Source: Brachypodium distachyon
Taxonomy: Eukaryota > Streptophyta > Magnoliopsida > Poales > Poaceae
Direction: 5' to 3'
DNA: 64,000 nucleotides
Assembly: GCF_000005505.3 (NCBI RefSeq)
Contig: NC_016133.3
Coordinates: forward strand, 24,206,555 to 24,270,554
The notes below the pieces were generated by a model that worked only from the letters and a program-made list of their open reading frames with translations, ran no database searches and was not told the origin of the DNA. The position numbers were made by a program, and so were the translations under genes. Shown piece by piece: positions 9,280-20,479 of the stretch (positions are counted from its first letter, which is position 1; the number at the start of each line of letters is the position of its first letter).

Positions 9280-11152
9280 GATCCACTTGCGGGCGAGCAG
9301 CCCGCACAGAAGAAGGCGCGAGCCGCTCCCGGGCAGGATGCCGGGGGCCGCACCAGCTCCAGCCAGCCCTCATCACATTTCTCTAGGGGAAATTCTGACG
9401 TGTTCGCTTGGGAGCTGTCAGACCTTCCCGGAGTCCTTAGGGAGGTGATCGAGCATGGGTTGGCGGTGCGGCCAGACGCGCGGCCCCTCAGGCAGAAGGT
9501 TCGCCAACAAGCACAAGAACGCAAGGACTTCATCCAGCAAGAAGTGGAGAAGCTCAAGAATGACGGGGCGATCAGGAAAGTGTTGTACCCTACTTGGTTA
9601 GCGAATCCTGTTGTAGTCCCTAAGGCTAGGAATAAATTACGCATGTGTGCAGATTTTACTGATCTTAATCTTGCATGTCCTAAGGACCCCTTTCCTGTAC
9701 CCCGAATCGATCAAATAGTAGATTCCACAGCAGGTTGTTAGTCTTTATGCTTTCTGGATGCCTTCTCCGGCCACCATCAGATTAAGATGGCAGTCGAAGA
9801 GAGGAGAAAACAGCGTTTATCATCCCGGGTGGCTGCTACTGTTATACATGCATGCCATTCGGGCTGAAGAACGCGGGCTCGACATCTCAGCGCGCTTTGC
9901 GCGAGTGTCTGGGACCCCAGCTAGGCCATAATATCGAGGCCTACATGGACGATATCGTCGTCAAGTCGCGACGCAGCGACTCGCTTGTCGGCGACCTGCA
10001 GGAGACATTCGATAATCTCCGCAGGATCAAGCTCAAGCTTAACCCCGAGAAGTGCACATTCGGCGTGGACTCGGGGCACTTGCTGAGCTTCTTGGTATCT
10101 CACCGGGGAATCGAGGCCAACCCACAGAAGATGGAGGCACCCCACAAGGTCAGAAACGTCCAGCGCCTCAACGGTTGCGTTGCGGCGCTCGGGCGTTTCA
10201 TCTCAAGGTTGGGCGAGCGAGCCTTGCCTTTCTTCAAGGTAATGAAGAAGAAGGGCCCAATCAATTGGACCCCCGAGGCGGAAGCGGCGTTCCAGGACTT
10301 GAAGCAGTACCTGAAGTCGCCGCCGATCCTCGTCGCCCCCAAGCCGGGCGAGCCGTTGCTGCTTTACCTAGCAGCAACTGACCAGGTAGTGAGCTCCGTG
10401 CTCATAGCCGAGAGGGAAGAACAAGTCCCCGGGGCTGAGACAGGGGGGCAGGGGGCTCCCAGTGATCCGGGAGAACCCCCGGCTATCGCGTCTACCCCGG
10501 GAGCCGAGGGGCAGTACACTCAGGCTGCCCCCCGCAAGCGGCTAGTACAGCACCCCGTGTACTTCGTTAGCACGGTGTTGCGCGATGCTCGGGTACGGTA
10601 CCCGCAGGTTCAGAAGCTTTTGCTTGGAATCCTGCTCACTTCGCGGAAGCTATGCCATTACTTTCAAGCGCACCGCATCACGGTGGTGTCGGGGTTCTGC
10701 CTGGAGCGAGCCCTCATCAACCATGAAGCCATCGGGAGGGTGGCCGAATGGAGAATGGAGCTGGCGGAGTTCGGGCTACGTTTCGCGAATCCCAAAAGCA
10801 TCAACAGCGCCGCTCTCACTGAATTTGTCGCGGAGTCGACGTCCACGGGAATAGAGGAAGAAGAGCCGGAGGCAAGCCTTCTCGGCAAATTGGATGAAGG
10901 GTACTGGATCATGTATTTCGACGGCGCCTTCAATCTGCAGGGCGCCGGTGCAGGAGTGGTGATCGAGTCGCCCACTGGAGATCAACTCAAATTCGTGATA
11001 CAGCTCGACTTCGCTAGCTGAACAAGGACTACGACTGCCCCCAGATGGCAGCGTACGTGGAGGAAGTGCGAAAGCTGGAGTCCAAGTTCAAGGAACTTCG
11101 GTTTGAACACGTGAAGCGCAAGGACAACTTTGTTGCGGATGAACTGTCCAAG
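9280..11152 (+). pseudogene. pol: Element B reverse transcriptase, RNase H and partial second RNase H
   Basis: The RT starts with VFAWELSDLPGV and VLYPTWLANPVVVPK, has a TAG at 9739-9741 after DSTAGC and a shift near 9800, and is open again from 9852 with MPFGLKNAG and the catalytic YMDD. The connection and RNase H region follows ([43 protein letters not shown]). A second RNase H of the Tat type begins at [12 protein letters not shown], but about 50 codons are deleted at 11018, joining LDFAS to NKDYDC; the second and third acidic catalytic residues are lost. Similarity to D and F ends at 11152, where element C begins. No B integrase was found. Confidence 0.85.
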
Positions 11153-11155
11153 TGA

Positions 11156-11291
11156 TGAGGGCATCCCTAGTCCTTTGTCATCTTTGCCTAATGATGATCT
11201 TGTTGTCCAAGATAAACCCAATGATTTTCGCATTGGACCAATTAAACGAGCACGTGTCAAGTTATTAGAACAACAGGTGAACTCACTCCTA
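11156..11291 (+). repeat. Left copy of the 135-bp repeat ending element C
   Basis: It runs from TGAGGGCATCCCTAG to GAACTCACTCCTA and matches 21661-21795 with a few substitutions and one indel. It encodes part of the pol tail (SPLSSLPNDDL). At this copy the pol tail continues rightward; at the other copy it stops. Confidence 0.88.
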
Positions 11292-11507
11292 GCTGTACCT
11301 AATGTTTATATTGATGAGAATTTTATATTGCCTAAGTCTTTGTATCTTTGTGTAATCAGGTTTAAGGCTGAGGCAACCGTGGAGCATGGAAGAGAGGAGG
11401 CCGCGTGCGAGGATCATCATGTGCTGTTATCCAACATCAAGATATGTGCGAGGGAGGAGAGGGAGGAAGACGCACCACAAATGAAGATGGAGGATATAAA
11501 ACGCTAG
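11292..11507 (+). pseudogene. pol: Element C pol C-terminal tail
   Basis: The frame beginning upstream of 11156 continues through PIKRARVKLLEQQVNSLL and ENFILPKSLYLC to the stop at 11505-11507. This is the usual C-terminal tail after the integrase GPY/F module in many grass gypsy elements. It belongs to the 3' end of an element and here precedes the LTR, which shows that 11156-12117 is the 3' end of one unit fused to the 5' end of the next. Confidence 0.7.
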
Positions 11508-11509
11508 AA

Positions 11510-12117
11510 GAGCAACTTGTGTGCAAGGGGCAGCCAACGACAAGAATGATTTGTCCACCACAAGTTGAGTACGAGTATGAGGCGCACCAGGACAGCCTAC
11601 GACGAGCCCGACACGTCTAAGGGGTGCCTGGACCTGCGAGTCCTAGTTTATGCCAAGTCCTATTCGGATTGATTGTATGTGTTTGAGTCGAACTTAGTTT
11701 GAGTCTGAGTCCGTTTGTGTGTTTGGCTGCCCCTCGCCTATATATACAAAGGTTACGCCTAGGGTTAGAGTTAGACCACGTTTTAGCTTATTCGGAACCT
11801 TCTGTTGAATTGCTCCAAGCATTCATCTGAAAGTATATAATTCCTCTTTGTTTCGATCAGGAATTTTACCTACACCATATTCGTTTCGATAGGGTGTTTT
11901 ATCTACTGAAAGTTCGAGCGTAATCTGTTGTTCCGCTGGGAATTAGAAGATTGTGAAACCGCTTGTGGTCGGAGGACTACTGCGCAAGTGTGTGGCGTTG
12001 CGAATTTCCATTGGGTTGCAAGTTCGTCGTGCGGCTACGGGTGAACAGCCGGAAAATTTGTAGAATCATACAAGTTATCCACGTTGCTCTCTGAGAAGAT
12101 CGGGCCACCCCATATCA
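11510..12117 (+). repeat. Single internal LTR of element C (start uncertain)
   Basis: The right end is placed at ...CATATCA (12117), three bases before the primer site. The left end cannot be fixed because there is no second copy to compare; a purine-rich run at about 11443-11467 could be the polypurine tract. A TATA box (CTATATATAC) lies at 11738-11747. The region is non-coding, with T-rich stretches. Confidence 0.6.
11738..11747 (+). promoter_or_regulatory. TATA box in LTR of C
   Basis: CTATATATAC stands about 370 bp before the LTR end, a suitable position for a U3/R border. Confidence 0.55.
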
Positions 12118-12120
12118 TCT

Positions 12121-12138
12121 TGGTATCAGATTTCTAGT
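12121..12138 (+). promoter_or_regulatory. Primer binding site of element C (Met tRNA type)
   Basis: TGGTATCAGATTTCTAGT starts three bases after the LTR. The first ten bases match the classic plant site TGGTATCAGAGC, complementary to the 3' end of initiator methionine tRNA; beyond that it has decayed. Confidence 0.8.
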
Positions 12139-13257
12139 GTTTACTCGGTGAGCATGATTTTACCCGTAGTTAGATTTGTTTTTCGTCCTATCCAGAAAAA
12201 GCCATACAAAAAAATTTGTTAGGTTAGATTTTGCCATAGCCTTAGTTGCTCCGTTTCTACTTGTGTTTAGTTGCTGGTCATTGTTTCCTTTGCGTATCCT
12301 TTTTTCCGTTTCGTAGATCTTATAGGTTTGTTTCCGTGTTCTACTCAAAGTCGGCGAGATCAGTTTTTACCTTGTTCTAGTCGGAGTCGCCGAGATCAGT
12401 TTGTGTCCGAATTCTATCCCAAGTCGGCTTGCTGTTTCGACATCAAGTTTAGATCGGTTTCCTGTTTCCAATCCGAGTTCAGCTTGGGGTCGGTGTCCTT
12501 TTCCGATCCGAATTGCCGAGTACTAGTAGGTTTTGGTTTCAGTTTCATAACCTTCCAATCTTTGTGTAAACTTCCTTATTTGAGACTAGCATATCTTTTT
12601 GCTCACGGGCTGCTCTTGTGAAGAAAAGATCCAATTGGCCTGTAAGTTGTTTCTTGGCAAAGCTTTGGCCGCAAGGAAGAGTAGGGGAGAGCAAAAAAAA
12701 AAGAGTCTGGAACTCTCTGCGAATTTTTTTTGAGCTTATACTGTTTTTACACTTACGGGATCGTTTTTAGCTATCCACCGTTGTAGCGGAAAATTTGTGA
12801 TCCAAAATTTGCTATTTCCAATTGTCGTTTGAGCAATATTGTGCCCGTTTCCTTTGAGCTTTTGCTAGTGTCTCTCCTTGTGCATTGCAACACGAGCTTA
12901 CCTCCGATGTATCTTATATTTTCAGCTCTTCCATATAGTTGCATTTGCCCCAATTATCTCCACCGTGTGTGTTTCCCGTGTGAGTCGAGTCATACGATCA
13001 GCACTAGGCCTTGTAAATTTGGTGTTGTTAGGTATCCCAACCAAGCTCCACCTTGTACAACTTAGTTGTCGTGTGATAGTCTTGACCCATAAAATTCGCT
13101 TGATCACACACACGTGCGTGTCAGCCACCGCAGCGGTAAGTAGCTCTTTCAATTCCCTTCAGAACGGTAAGATACCTTATTATTTTCAGTTTTGAGTGAG
13201 TTGAGAGTTTCCACCTATATATATATACACTTGGTTGTTGCTGTTTTTGTGTCTACC
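12139..13257 (+). other. Untranslated leader of element C
   Basis: This is about 1.1 kb between the primer site and the gag ATG. It is T-rich with short runs of A and T and several CCGAGATCAG-like repeats between 12340 and 12400. No open frame of interest is seen. Long leaders are common in plant gypsy elements. Confidence 0.6.
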
Positions 13258-14865
13258 ATGTCTACAGACGCTGATCGGTACGATGTGGAGAAGAAACAAG
13301 ATCCTACAGCCCCGGTGCAGTTCCATCAATATGAGGCACTTCGTATGCGCTTTCAGCGTCAACTCGGCCTCCAAATTGATCGCCTCGCAGAGCAAGTGTA
13401 GAACATGGAGCTGAAAGTGGACAATACCGAGAAGACCGTGAATGACACGCATCAATCTATCACCACATTGCAGCAGTCGGTTGACGCTCTACAGCGGTCC
13501 ATTGGTGCTATTCAAACCACTTTGGAAGGGTCGCAAGGTGATGACGAGAGTGTCCATGGTCGGGAGGCACATCGTGAGGAGGATGGCGGTCGCCGTGAAC
13601 GTTTTTAGCAAGACAATCGTGATTGCCGAGTGCACCATGACATTCCCAATGGTCGAGGGATGGGTAGTCGTGGTGGTGGTCCGCATGGTCGTGGCTTTGC
13701 TCATCGTGATGTTGACTGTGATTTCAGGCAGCCACACCATCGTGATGATGATGGCTTGGGCAGGCCCAAGTTTACAATTCCAAAGTTTGAAGGCTCCACT
13801 GATGTTGAAGAGTATCTCAATTGGGAGCTGAAGGTTGAAAAGTTGGCGTCCTCTGAATTTGATGGTTATGCTTTGCTATGGTGGGAGAACCTTGTGCAAA
13901 CACGAGAAGAGGAAGGATTGACCGCTATTGTTATTTGGTTGTCCATGAAGCGCGAGATGCGTGAGCATTTTATTCCACGCAACTACATCCGTTCTCTTTA
14001 TGATAAGTTGTAGAATTTGAAGCAAGGTACCAAGTCTGTGGATGACTATCATCAAGAGATGGAGCTTATTATGCAGCGTGCCCGCGTGCGTGAAGATGCC
14101 GAACAAACCATGCAGCGTTTCCTTTCTGGTCTGAACTTCAATGTCAAGCGCATTGTCCGGCATTACCAATACCATGATATCATGGAGTTGCTGCATCAAG
14201 CACGTGAAACGGAGGCTCGAAAAATTCAATTGGATTTTCAAGGGAATTTTGGAATAAGAGAGAAATAAACAATTGAATTTGAAAAAAAAAAATCTTCCTA
14301 TTTTGGATTATTTCTTTAGGATTTAACCCTCTTTTTTGAGTGAAAGGTGGAATTTCCCCCTATTCTTTCTTATTTTAACTGATTGTATTCCATATGGAAT
14401 AAGAGGAGAAGAAAAGCATTCCACTATCCCCTGAAGGGCCCTTAAAAAAAGAAACCTCTTCCTAGAATTTACTTTATTTTTATTCCTTTTTCCAAAACGA
14501 GTCGCTTCGATTATCCTTTGAAGTTCTATCTTCTGTCTTTCCCTATTTCATCTCGTAAAGTTCAACGCTCGCAATTTAAGTTGGCGGAGGATGCGAAGTT
14601 TGCTGCACGTACTACCGCTGCCAAGGGTCGTTTTACACCACGGACAGCGAGCAGCGCGTCTACGCCTAGTACGGCATCCGGTTCACGTGGCACCTTCAAT
14701 ACCAAGCCTGACGTTGCTGTTTCTCATGCCAAGAAGCCGGTGCAGCCCACTGCTAGATCTACGTCCTCCTCTAATTCTACCGCTCGTAACAGGGATATCA
14801 TTTGCCACACCTGCGGCGGACGAGGCCATATCCAGCCAGATTGCCCCAATAAGAGGATTATGCTT
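13258..14865 (+). pseudogene. gag: Element C Gag, broken
   Basis: The ATG at 13258 opens MSTDADRYDVEKKQD. The frame holds a coiled-coil-like N-terminus (QRQLGLQIDRLAEQV, then LQQSVDALQRSIGAIQ), a G/R/H-rich linker, and the retrotransposon gag domain (FEGSTDVEEYLNWELKVEK, ALLWWENLV, GTKSVDDYHQEMELI). In-frame TAG stops stand at 13399-13401, 13606-13608 and 14011-14013, each apparently at a former CAG. An AT-rich block (14230-14565) interrupts the gene before the serine/threonine-rich part. The CCHC knuckle CHTCGGRGHIQPDC lies at 14803-14844. Confidence 0.82.
14230..14565. other. 336-bp AT-rich insertion in C gag, flanked by a 14-bp repeat
   Basis: The gag reading is continuous on both sides, but this block has no counterpart in gag and is far richer in A and T. 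It is bounded by CTCGAAAAATTCAA (14216-14229) and CTCGTAAAGTTCAA (14552-14565), two mismatches apart, resembling an old target duplication. It contains runs such as AAAAAAAAAAA near 14283 and a GGGCCCTTAAAAAAAG stretch. The texture resembles organelle (plastid) intergenic DNA, but I cannot confirm this. It could also be a short non-autonomous element. Confidence 0.6.
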
Positions 14866-15475
14866 GTGAATGAAGAAACCGATGAATATGACTCTGGTGA
14901 TGAGGTTGATCCCGAATCTGTTTTTGAGGAAGATGAGGAGGATCCCCATGCTGCTGTTTATGCTGATGCTACACATCTTCCAACCAAAGTTTGTATGCTG
15001 AAAGTTTTGAGTGTGGTACCTAGTTCGGCCGAGGAGCAGCGTTGCAATTTGTTTCAAACCAAGGCCGTTGTGGGACATGACAAGGCGTGCAAGGTGATCA
15101 TCGATGGAGGAAGTTGTCACAATCTAGCTAGTAAAGAGCTTTGCACGAAACAGAAGCTGAAGTATTTCCCGCACCCTAATCCATACTATATTCAGTGGCT
15201 TAGTGATCAGGGCGAGATGAAGATTAGCCACATGGTGAGTGTTGAGTTTCAGATTGGGCCATATAAGGACACCGTTGAGTGTGATGTGGTTTGAATGACC
15301 GTGTGTCATTTGCTGTTGGGACGCCCATGGCAATCCGATAGAGATGTTCGTCACAATGGGAGAGCTAACACTTATAGTCTCCATTGGCATGGCAAGGAGG
15401 TGATATTGCGTCCGATGACACCACAACAGATTGTTAATGAATCACGACAGAAAGTTTAAGTAAATCGTGAGAATG
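14866..15475 (+). pseudogene. pol: Element C aspartic protease, broken
   Basis: After an acidic linker (EETDEYDSGDEV, EEDEEDPHAAVY) comes the retropepsin with VIIDGGSCHNLAS at about 15097-15135, then WLSDQGEMKI and VSVEFQIGPYKDTVECDVV. A TGA at 15292-15294 breaks the frame just before the conserved CHLLLGRPWQ. A TAA near 15457 follows ESRQKV. DGG in place of DSG or DTG is usual for many plant gypsy elements. Confidence 0.78.
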
Positions 15476-16226
15476 AACGTGAGAGATTAGATAGGCGAGT
15501 GACTCCACTTTCGGTGAGTGAGTGCCACAAGCCAAATTTGAGTGGTAAACAGAACGGTGAGGGAGAGAATTCCTTAGTAATGCTGGCCACCAAATCAGAT
15601 TTGAGAGAGTTTAGTGAGGATCCTACTTTGGAGCCTTTTGTGCTTATGTGCAAAAGTGTCCTTCTTTCTACTAACGAGATAACCTCGCTGCCTATTAGTG
15701 TTTCTCATGTTTTGCAGGAATTCAGCGATGTGTTTCCGGATGAAGTCCCCGCTGGTTTGCCACCATTGAGAGGGATTTAGCATCAAATTGACTTGATTCC
15801 AGGAGCGTCGCTACCCAATCGTCCACCATACCGTATGAACCCCGACGAGACGAACAAAATTCAGAAACAAGTACAAGCGCTTCTCGACAAAGGTTATATT
15901 TGCGTAAGCTTAAGTCCTTGTGTTGTTCCTGTTATTTTAGTGCCTAAGAAAGATGGTACTTGGCGCATGTGTGTAGATTGTAGAGCGATTAATAACATCA
16001 CTATTCGATATCGTCATCCTACTTCGCATTTAGAAGATATGTTAGACGAGTTGAGTGGTGCTGCTATATTCTCTAAAATTGATTTGCGTAGTGGATACCA
16101 TCAAATGAGGATGAAAGAAGGGAATGAGTGGAAAACAGCCTTTAAAACTAAATTCGGTTTATATGAGTGGTTAGTCATGCCTTTTGGGTTAACTAATGCA
16201 CCTACTACTTTCATGCGTTTGATGAA
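15476..16226 (+). pseudogene. pol: Element C reverse transcriptase, part 1
   Basis: This contains the RT lead-in LQEFSDVFPDEVPAGLPPLRGI, a stop at 15778-15780, then [51 protein letters not shown] and [13 protein letters not shown]. The frame is cut after MRLMN at 16226 by the 3.3-kb element. The reading resumes at 19539 with the duplicated bases ATGAA. Confidence 0.85.
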
Positions 16227-19200
16227 TGTAACATCCCAAAATTTCAAAACCTTTCATTTGCATTGCATCCATCAGCATCATGCCACAATTGCATGTTTGA
16301 ATTCAAATTTGAATCTCAAAAGACTTTTAAAAGATTTTATTTCAATTTAAACCCTAGGGTTTTCACCCATTTGAGCTTTGGATCTTCAAACCAATAAGGT
16401 TTATTTATAAAAGGGGTTTATTGCATAAATGAGCTATCCCATAATTTTTGGATAATTTTTGGAGTTGAAAAACTATTTTATTTAAATAGTTATATAGCCC
16501 TAAAGGCATTTATAGGGCAAATGTATTTTATATATTTTATTTTGAGGGGAAATTACTCCCAAAAGTTGTATCATGATAAAACATGATCTTACAAATTTTC
16601 TGGAATTTATTTGGACCAATTTCGAGTTCAAAATCAAAAGTTATCAAAGAAATGAGAAAAAGGGGAAAAAAGAGGGAAACCGGACCGGTCAGACCGCTTG
16701 GGCCGAACCGGCCCAGAACCGACCGCGCCTGAACCGCCCTAGCCGAACCAGCCCGCGCGCGCCCACAGCCACTGACAGGTGGGGCCCACCTGTCAGGGCT
16801 TTCTTCCTCGTTAGGAAAGCCGCCCGCGTCATGCCGCCGAGTCCGTGCCGGACCCCGCGCGCTGCCGTCTCCGGGATCCGCCCCTTCCGACCTTCCCGAA
16901 ACTCGCCGACCGTGTCACTATAAAGCCCGGAGACCCCTCTCTTCTTTCCCCCACTTGCTTCACCGTCTCCACGCGCCCACGCTGCCGGATTTCACCGCCG
17001 AAGAGCTCCGCCGCCGCCGCCGTTCCCGCACCGCGCCGACCTCGCCGGTGAGCCATTCCACCCGCATCTTCAAATTTCTGGAGCGCCTCGACCGTGCGCT
17101 TCTTTTGACACGCGTGGTTTTGTTTATGGTGCCCCCTAGCCGCCGGAAACTACGCCGCCCGACCTCGCCGGAGCCGCGCCCACGCCGCCGGGAGTCCCCG
17201 TCGTCCTCGGCGTCACCCTCGACCTCTTTTCGTCGCGCGGACCGCGTCACGGTCTTCACCGCGCCGCGCCGCCCTCGTCCGCCGCTTCCCCGAGCTCTGG
17301 TGACCACCGGAACACCCCGCTGCCGCCCCGCCCGTACCGCGCCGCCGCCGGACGCCGTTCGCCGGATTCCTAGCCGGCCGGAGGTGAGCCCGAGAACCCT
17401 CGACCGTCCGATCTCATTCGACGGTCGAGATTAGATCCCGGGTTTTATTTTTAATCGAACTGGTATCGTCCAATCAGGAGCTGCCACGTGGCACTGCTTA
17501 AATAAAAACGAGAATAAAATTTTAATCCCGGTTTAGAATAAATGGCAGTTTTGCGGAAAAGCCTCTGCAACTTCTAATGATCATATCTTTTAATTTGTTT
17601 GGCCAAATTTGATGATCCACACCTTTCTGGATTGCTTAGGAAATGTAAAATCTTTTGGCACTTTCCAATTTCAAATTTGAATATTTAATTCACAGTCAAT
17701 TTACAGAATAGTGTTTAATGCCTTTTAATTCATAACTAATTATTTAGAAATCCTTTTTAATTGAAACCGGTGCCCAAAATTTTGTTTTATTATCCTCTAT
17801 CCACTGGGACAGAGAAATAAATATTTTGAATTAGTTTGGTTTGCAGATGCAAATAAAACCTTATTCTAGGGTTTAAACCCTAGCTTTTGCTTTTTGATTA
17901 AAACCCTATGCATTTGTTTTAATTACCAATGCTTAGGATCAGTTGATCACCCAAATAAAATGAACCAAATCATGTCACATGCTTGCATCGCATCATAGCA
18001 TACTTCCTTTTGTCATGATGTGAATCGTGTGTTTATGTGTGTGTGTAATGTTTGTATTTGAATAGTTTTCTCGGAGAGCAAACCTTGTGATTGTGACGAG
18101 TGTTTTCCAACTGCAACCAAGGCAAGTTCACTTTGATCATTATCCTATTATTATTGATTTTAAAATACTTATGCATTAGAGTTGTTTGTAGAAAATGCAT
18201 TGATAGGATTATTACTCGTACTTATGTTTGCGATGATTTGACCCACTAGCTATAGGGTTACCTTTGCCATGAATCCTCCACCAATAGCCATCGTGATTAG
18301 TATTGCTTAGCCATGCTATGTTAGTAAACGTGGGAGGGAATCTCAATCACTATGAAATGATGATGTGGAGTGATTTTGGAAACTTGGCAAAACAACCCTA
18401 ATGAACCATCCTGGGTGGACTGCTTTGAGTATTCGAGATGTTATGCGACGTCAGGTCCATTTCGGAGATGGATCGTCCATGGACGTCTCTTCCGTGGATT
18501 CGGAGAGTGCTTGTGTCGCAAATGTGGAATGCCACCTGGGGTATCGGAGACTGGACTAGTTTCCTGTTTAGTAGCTTCCAGTACAACCACATGGTAATAT
18601 GCGCTCTGGCTGGATGGAGTAAGAAATGTGAACCCAGATCCGAGGGATTGTACTGAGGTAGTTGTGTAGGTGGGAGCGCGGGTCCCTCAGGTGGTTTGGG
18701 TGAACATGTTCTGAAAATTCTTGAAGTTGATGCCGTTGCTACTCCACCCGGAGGACAGCAAGAGATTAACACGTTGATTTCTTGTGGGAAATATGTACAA
18801 CCTTTTGACAGTGTCAAACTAAGTACTTAGCCGTGTCCCCGGTTACGGACAATTTTGAGCAACTAGATATTGGGGCTGTAAGAAAAGTCTCACTCATTCC
18901 AATTTCTTAAATAAAATGAATGGTTTGAACAGGGTAGGGGCACTTGATGTTTCTACTCAATGTGCTCTAGGTTAATAGGAGCATGGGTGTTTCTACCCCG
19001 TGTCTATTAGTTAACAATAATGTAGCATTCAATTGTGGTAGGTTAAACTATGTTTTGCTACCACGCCATAAAGCCTGAACCCCACCAAGCCAAATACTGC
19101 ATATACTTGATAGGATATGTTATAACCGTTTTGTGAACTTGCCAATACATTCAATGTATTGACCACGTAGTGGCTGCAATCAATAATGCATGTGAATATG

Positions 19201-19538
19201 ATGAAGAGTGAGGTTCGTCAATGTTTCGTTGGGTCATGTGCTTACATTCCAACATGCTCTCTCCTCTGAGAGTAGTTGAGGCCCATTTGCTCTACCTTTC
19301 CACTGCAGTTTTATGATACAATGTTATCATGGTTTTGAAACAATATTTGTTTATGCTGGCCTAAGAGGTCATGCAAGTTTGTAAGTACAATTAAGTTCTG
19401 GATGATACGATGTAATAAAGTACATTTGACCTTTGTATCTTGGTATTACATCTTGAAACTGTGTGTGCTAGTGAGTCGATCCAGGGACTAGCACAGTAAG
19501 CACAGAAATCGTACCCTGTAAGGGGGAGGATCACTTCA
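16227..19538 (+). mobile_element. 3.3-kb TG...CA element, probable solo LTR, copy 1
   Basis: It begins TGTAACATCCCAAAATTTC and ends GGAGGATCACTTCA, flanked by ATGAA on both sides (16222-16226 and 19539-19543). TG/CA ends and a 5-bp duplication are the marks of LTR-type integration. No terminal repeat pair, PBS or coding domain is seen inside, so a solo LTR of a family with unusually long LTRs is the simplest reading. The first part is AT-rich. 16680-17430 is very GC-rich, with a TATA-like CTATAAAGC at about 16918, and the rest is AT-rich again. An inverted, truncated copy lies at 34464-37206. A non-autonomous LTR element that lost one end is the alternative. Confidence 0.7.
16680..17430 (+). 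other. GC-rich promoter-like core of the 3.3-kb element
   Basis: Repeated CCGGACCGG, GAACCGGCCC and similar motifs lead into CACTATAAAGCCCGGAGACC, then a C-rich leader and a GC-rich stretch ending in GGAGGTGAGCCC, which resembles an exon end with a splice donor. The frame at 16955-17434 is open but low in complexity (R, P, S), so I do not call it a gene. The layout would fit U3, TATA and R of a long LTR. Confidence 0.45.
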
Positions 19539-20420
19539 ATGAATCATGTTTTAAGGCATTTCATAGGCAAATTTGTGGTTGTGTATTTTGATGATATATA
19601 CTTATTTACAGCCGCGCCGAATCTGAACATGTTGATCATATTAGACAAGTCTTGCAAGTGTTGCATGATGCTAAAATATTTGGTAACATGGATAAGTGCA
19701 CATTTTGCAAAGTTAGGGTCATTTTCTTGGGTTATATTGTTTCTGCCCATAGGGTTGAGGTTGATGAATCTAAAATTGAAGCAATTAAAAATTGGCCTAC
19801 TCCTATCAATGTTAGTCAAGTTTGAAGTTTTCATGGTCTTGCTGATTTTTATAAACGCTTTGTGAAAGATTTCAGCACCATTGCTGCCCCCATTGAATGA
19901 ACTAACTAAAAAGGGTGTTGATTTTGTTTGGGGACCAGCCCAAGATAATGCTTTTGATGAATTAAAGAATCGTTTAACTGCTGCACCTTTGCTTCTTTTA
20001 CCTAATTTCGCTAAACAATTTCAGATTGAGTATGATACTAGTGGAATAAGTATTGGTGGTGTTTTGATGCAAGAGGGTCGTCCGCTTGCATATTTTAGTG
20101 GAAAAATTGAATGGTGCACAATTGAACTATCCTGTTTATGACAAAGAATTGTATGCTCTTGTTCGTGTTCTTGAAGTTTGGCAACATTATTTATGGCCTA
20201 AAGAGTTTATTATACATTCTGATCATGAGGCTTTAAAGTATTTGAAAGGCCAAGCTAAGTTGAACCGACGACATGCTAAGTGGGTGGAATTTATTGAATC
20301 TTTTCCTTACATTATTAAGCATAAAAAGGGTAAATAAAACGTGGTTGCTGATGCTCTTTCTAGGAAAGTTGTGCTTTTGAATCAATTAGATGTTAAAGTT
20401 CCTGGATTAGAGTTTACGTG
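19539..20420 (+). pseudogene. pol: Element C reverse transcriptase part 2 and RNase H, broken
   Basis: It resumes with MNHVLRHFIGKFVVVYFDDI, so the catalytic YFDD is present, then shifts frame near 19610. The next blocks are RVEVDESKIEAIKNWPTP (third frame), FVWGPAQDNAFDELK, IEYDTSGISIGGVL, and after another shift [31 protein letters not shown] and [13 protein letters not shown], the RNase H of gypsy elements. A TAA at 20335-20337 precedes VVADALSRK. Confidence 0.83.
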
Positions 20421-20479
20421 ATTTATATACTTCTGATCGTGACTTTGCTACACCTTAAACCTTTGTAAGGATGGGAAAG

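Noticed and set aside
14230..14565. Firm call of plastid DNA
   Set aside because: The texture suggests it, but I cannot match it to a named plastid locus from sequence alone.
16955..17434. 159-codon frame in the GC-rich core of the 3.3-kb element
   Set aside because: Arginine, proline and serine low-complexity sequence, no homologous frame kept in the inverted copy, and open frames in several phases, as expected from GC content.
16227..19538. DNA transposon (CACTA, hAT, Mutator) or Helitron identity for the 3.3-kb element
   Set aside because: The ends are TG and CA without long inverted repeats, and the duplication is 5 bp; none of CACTA ends, a 9-bp duplication, or TC...CTRR ends is present.
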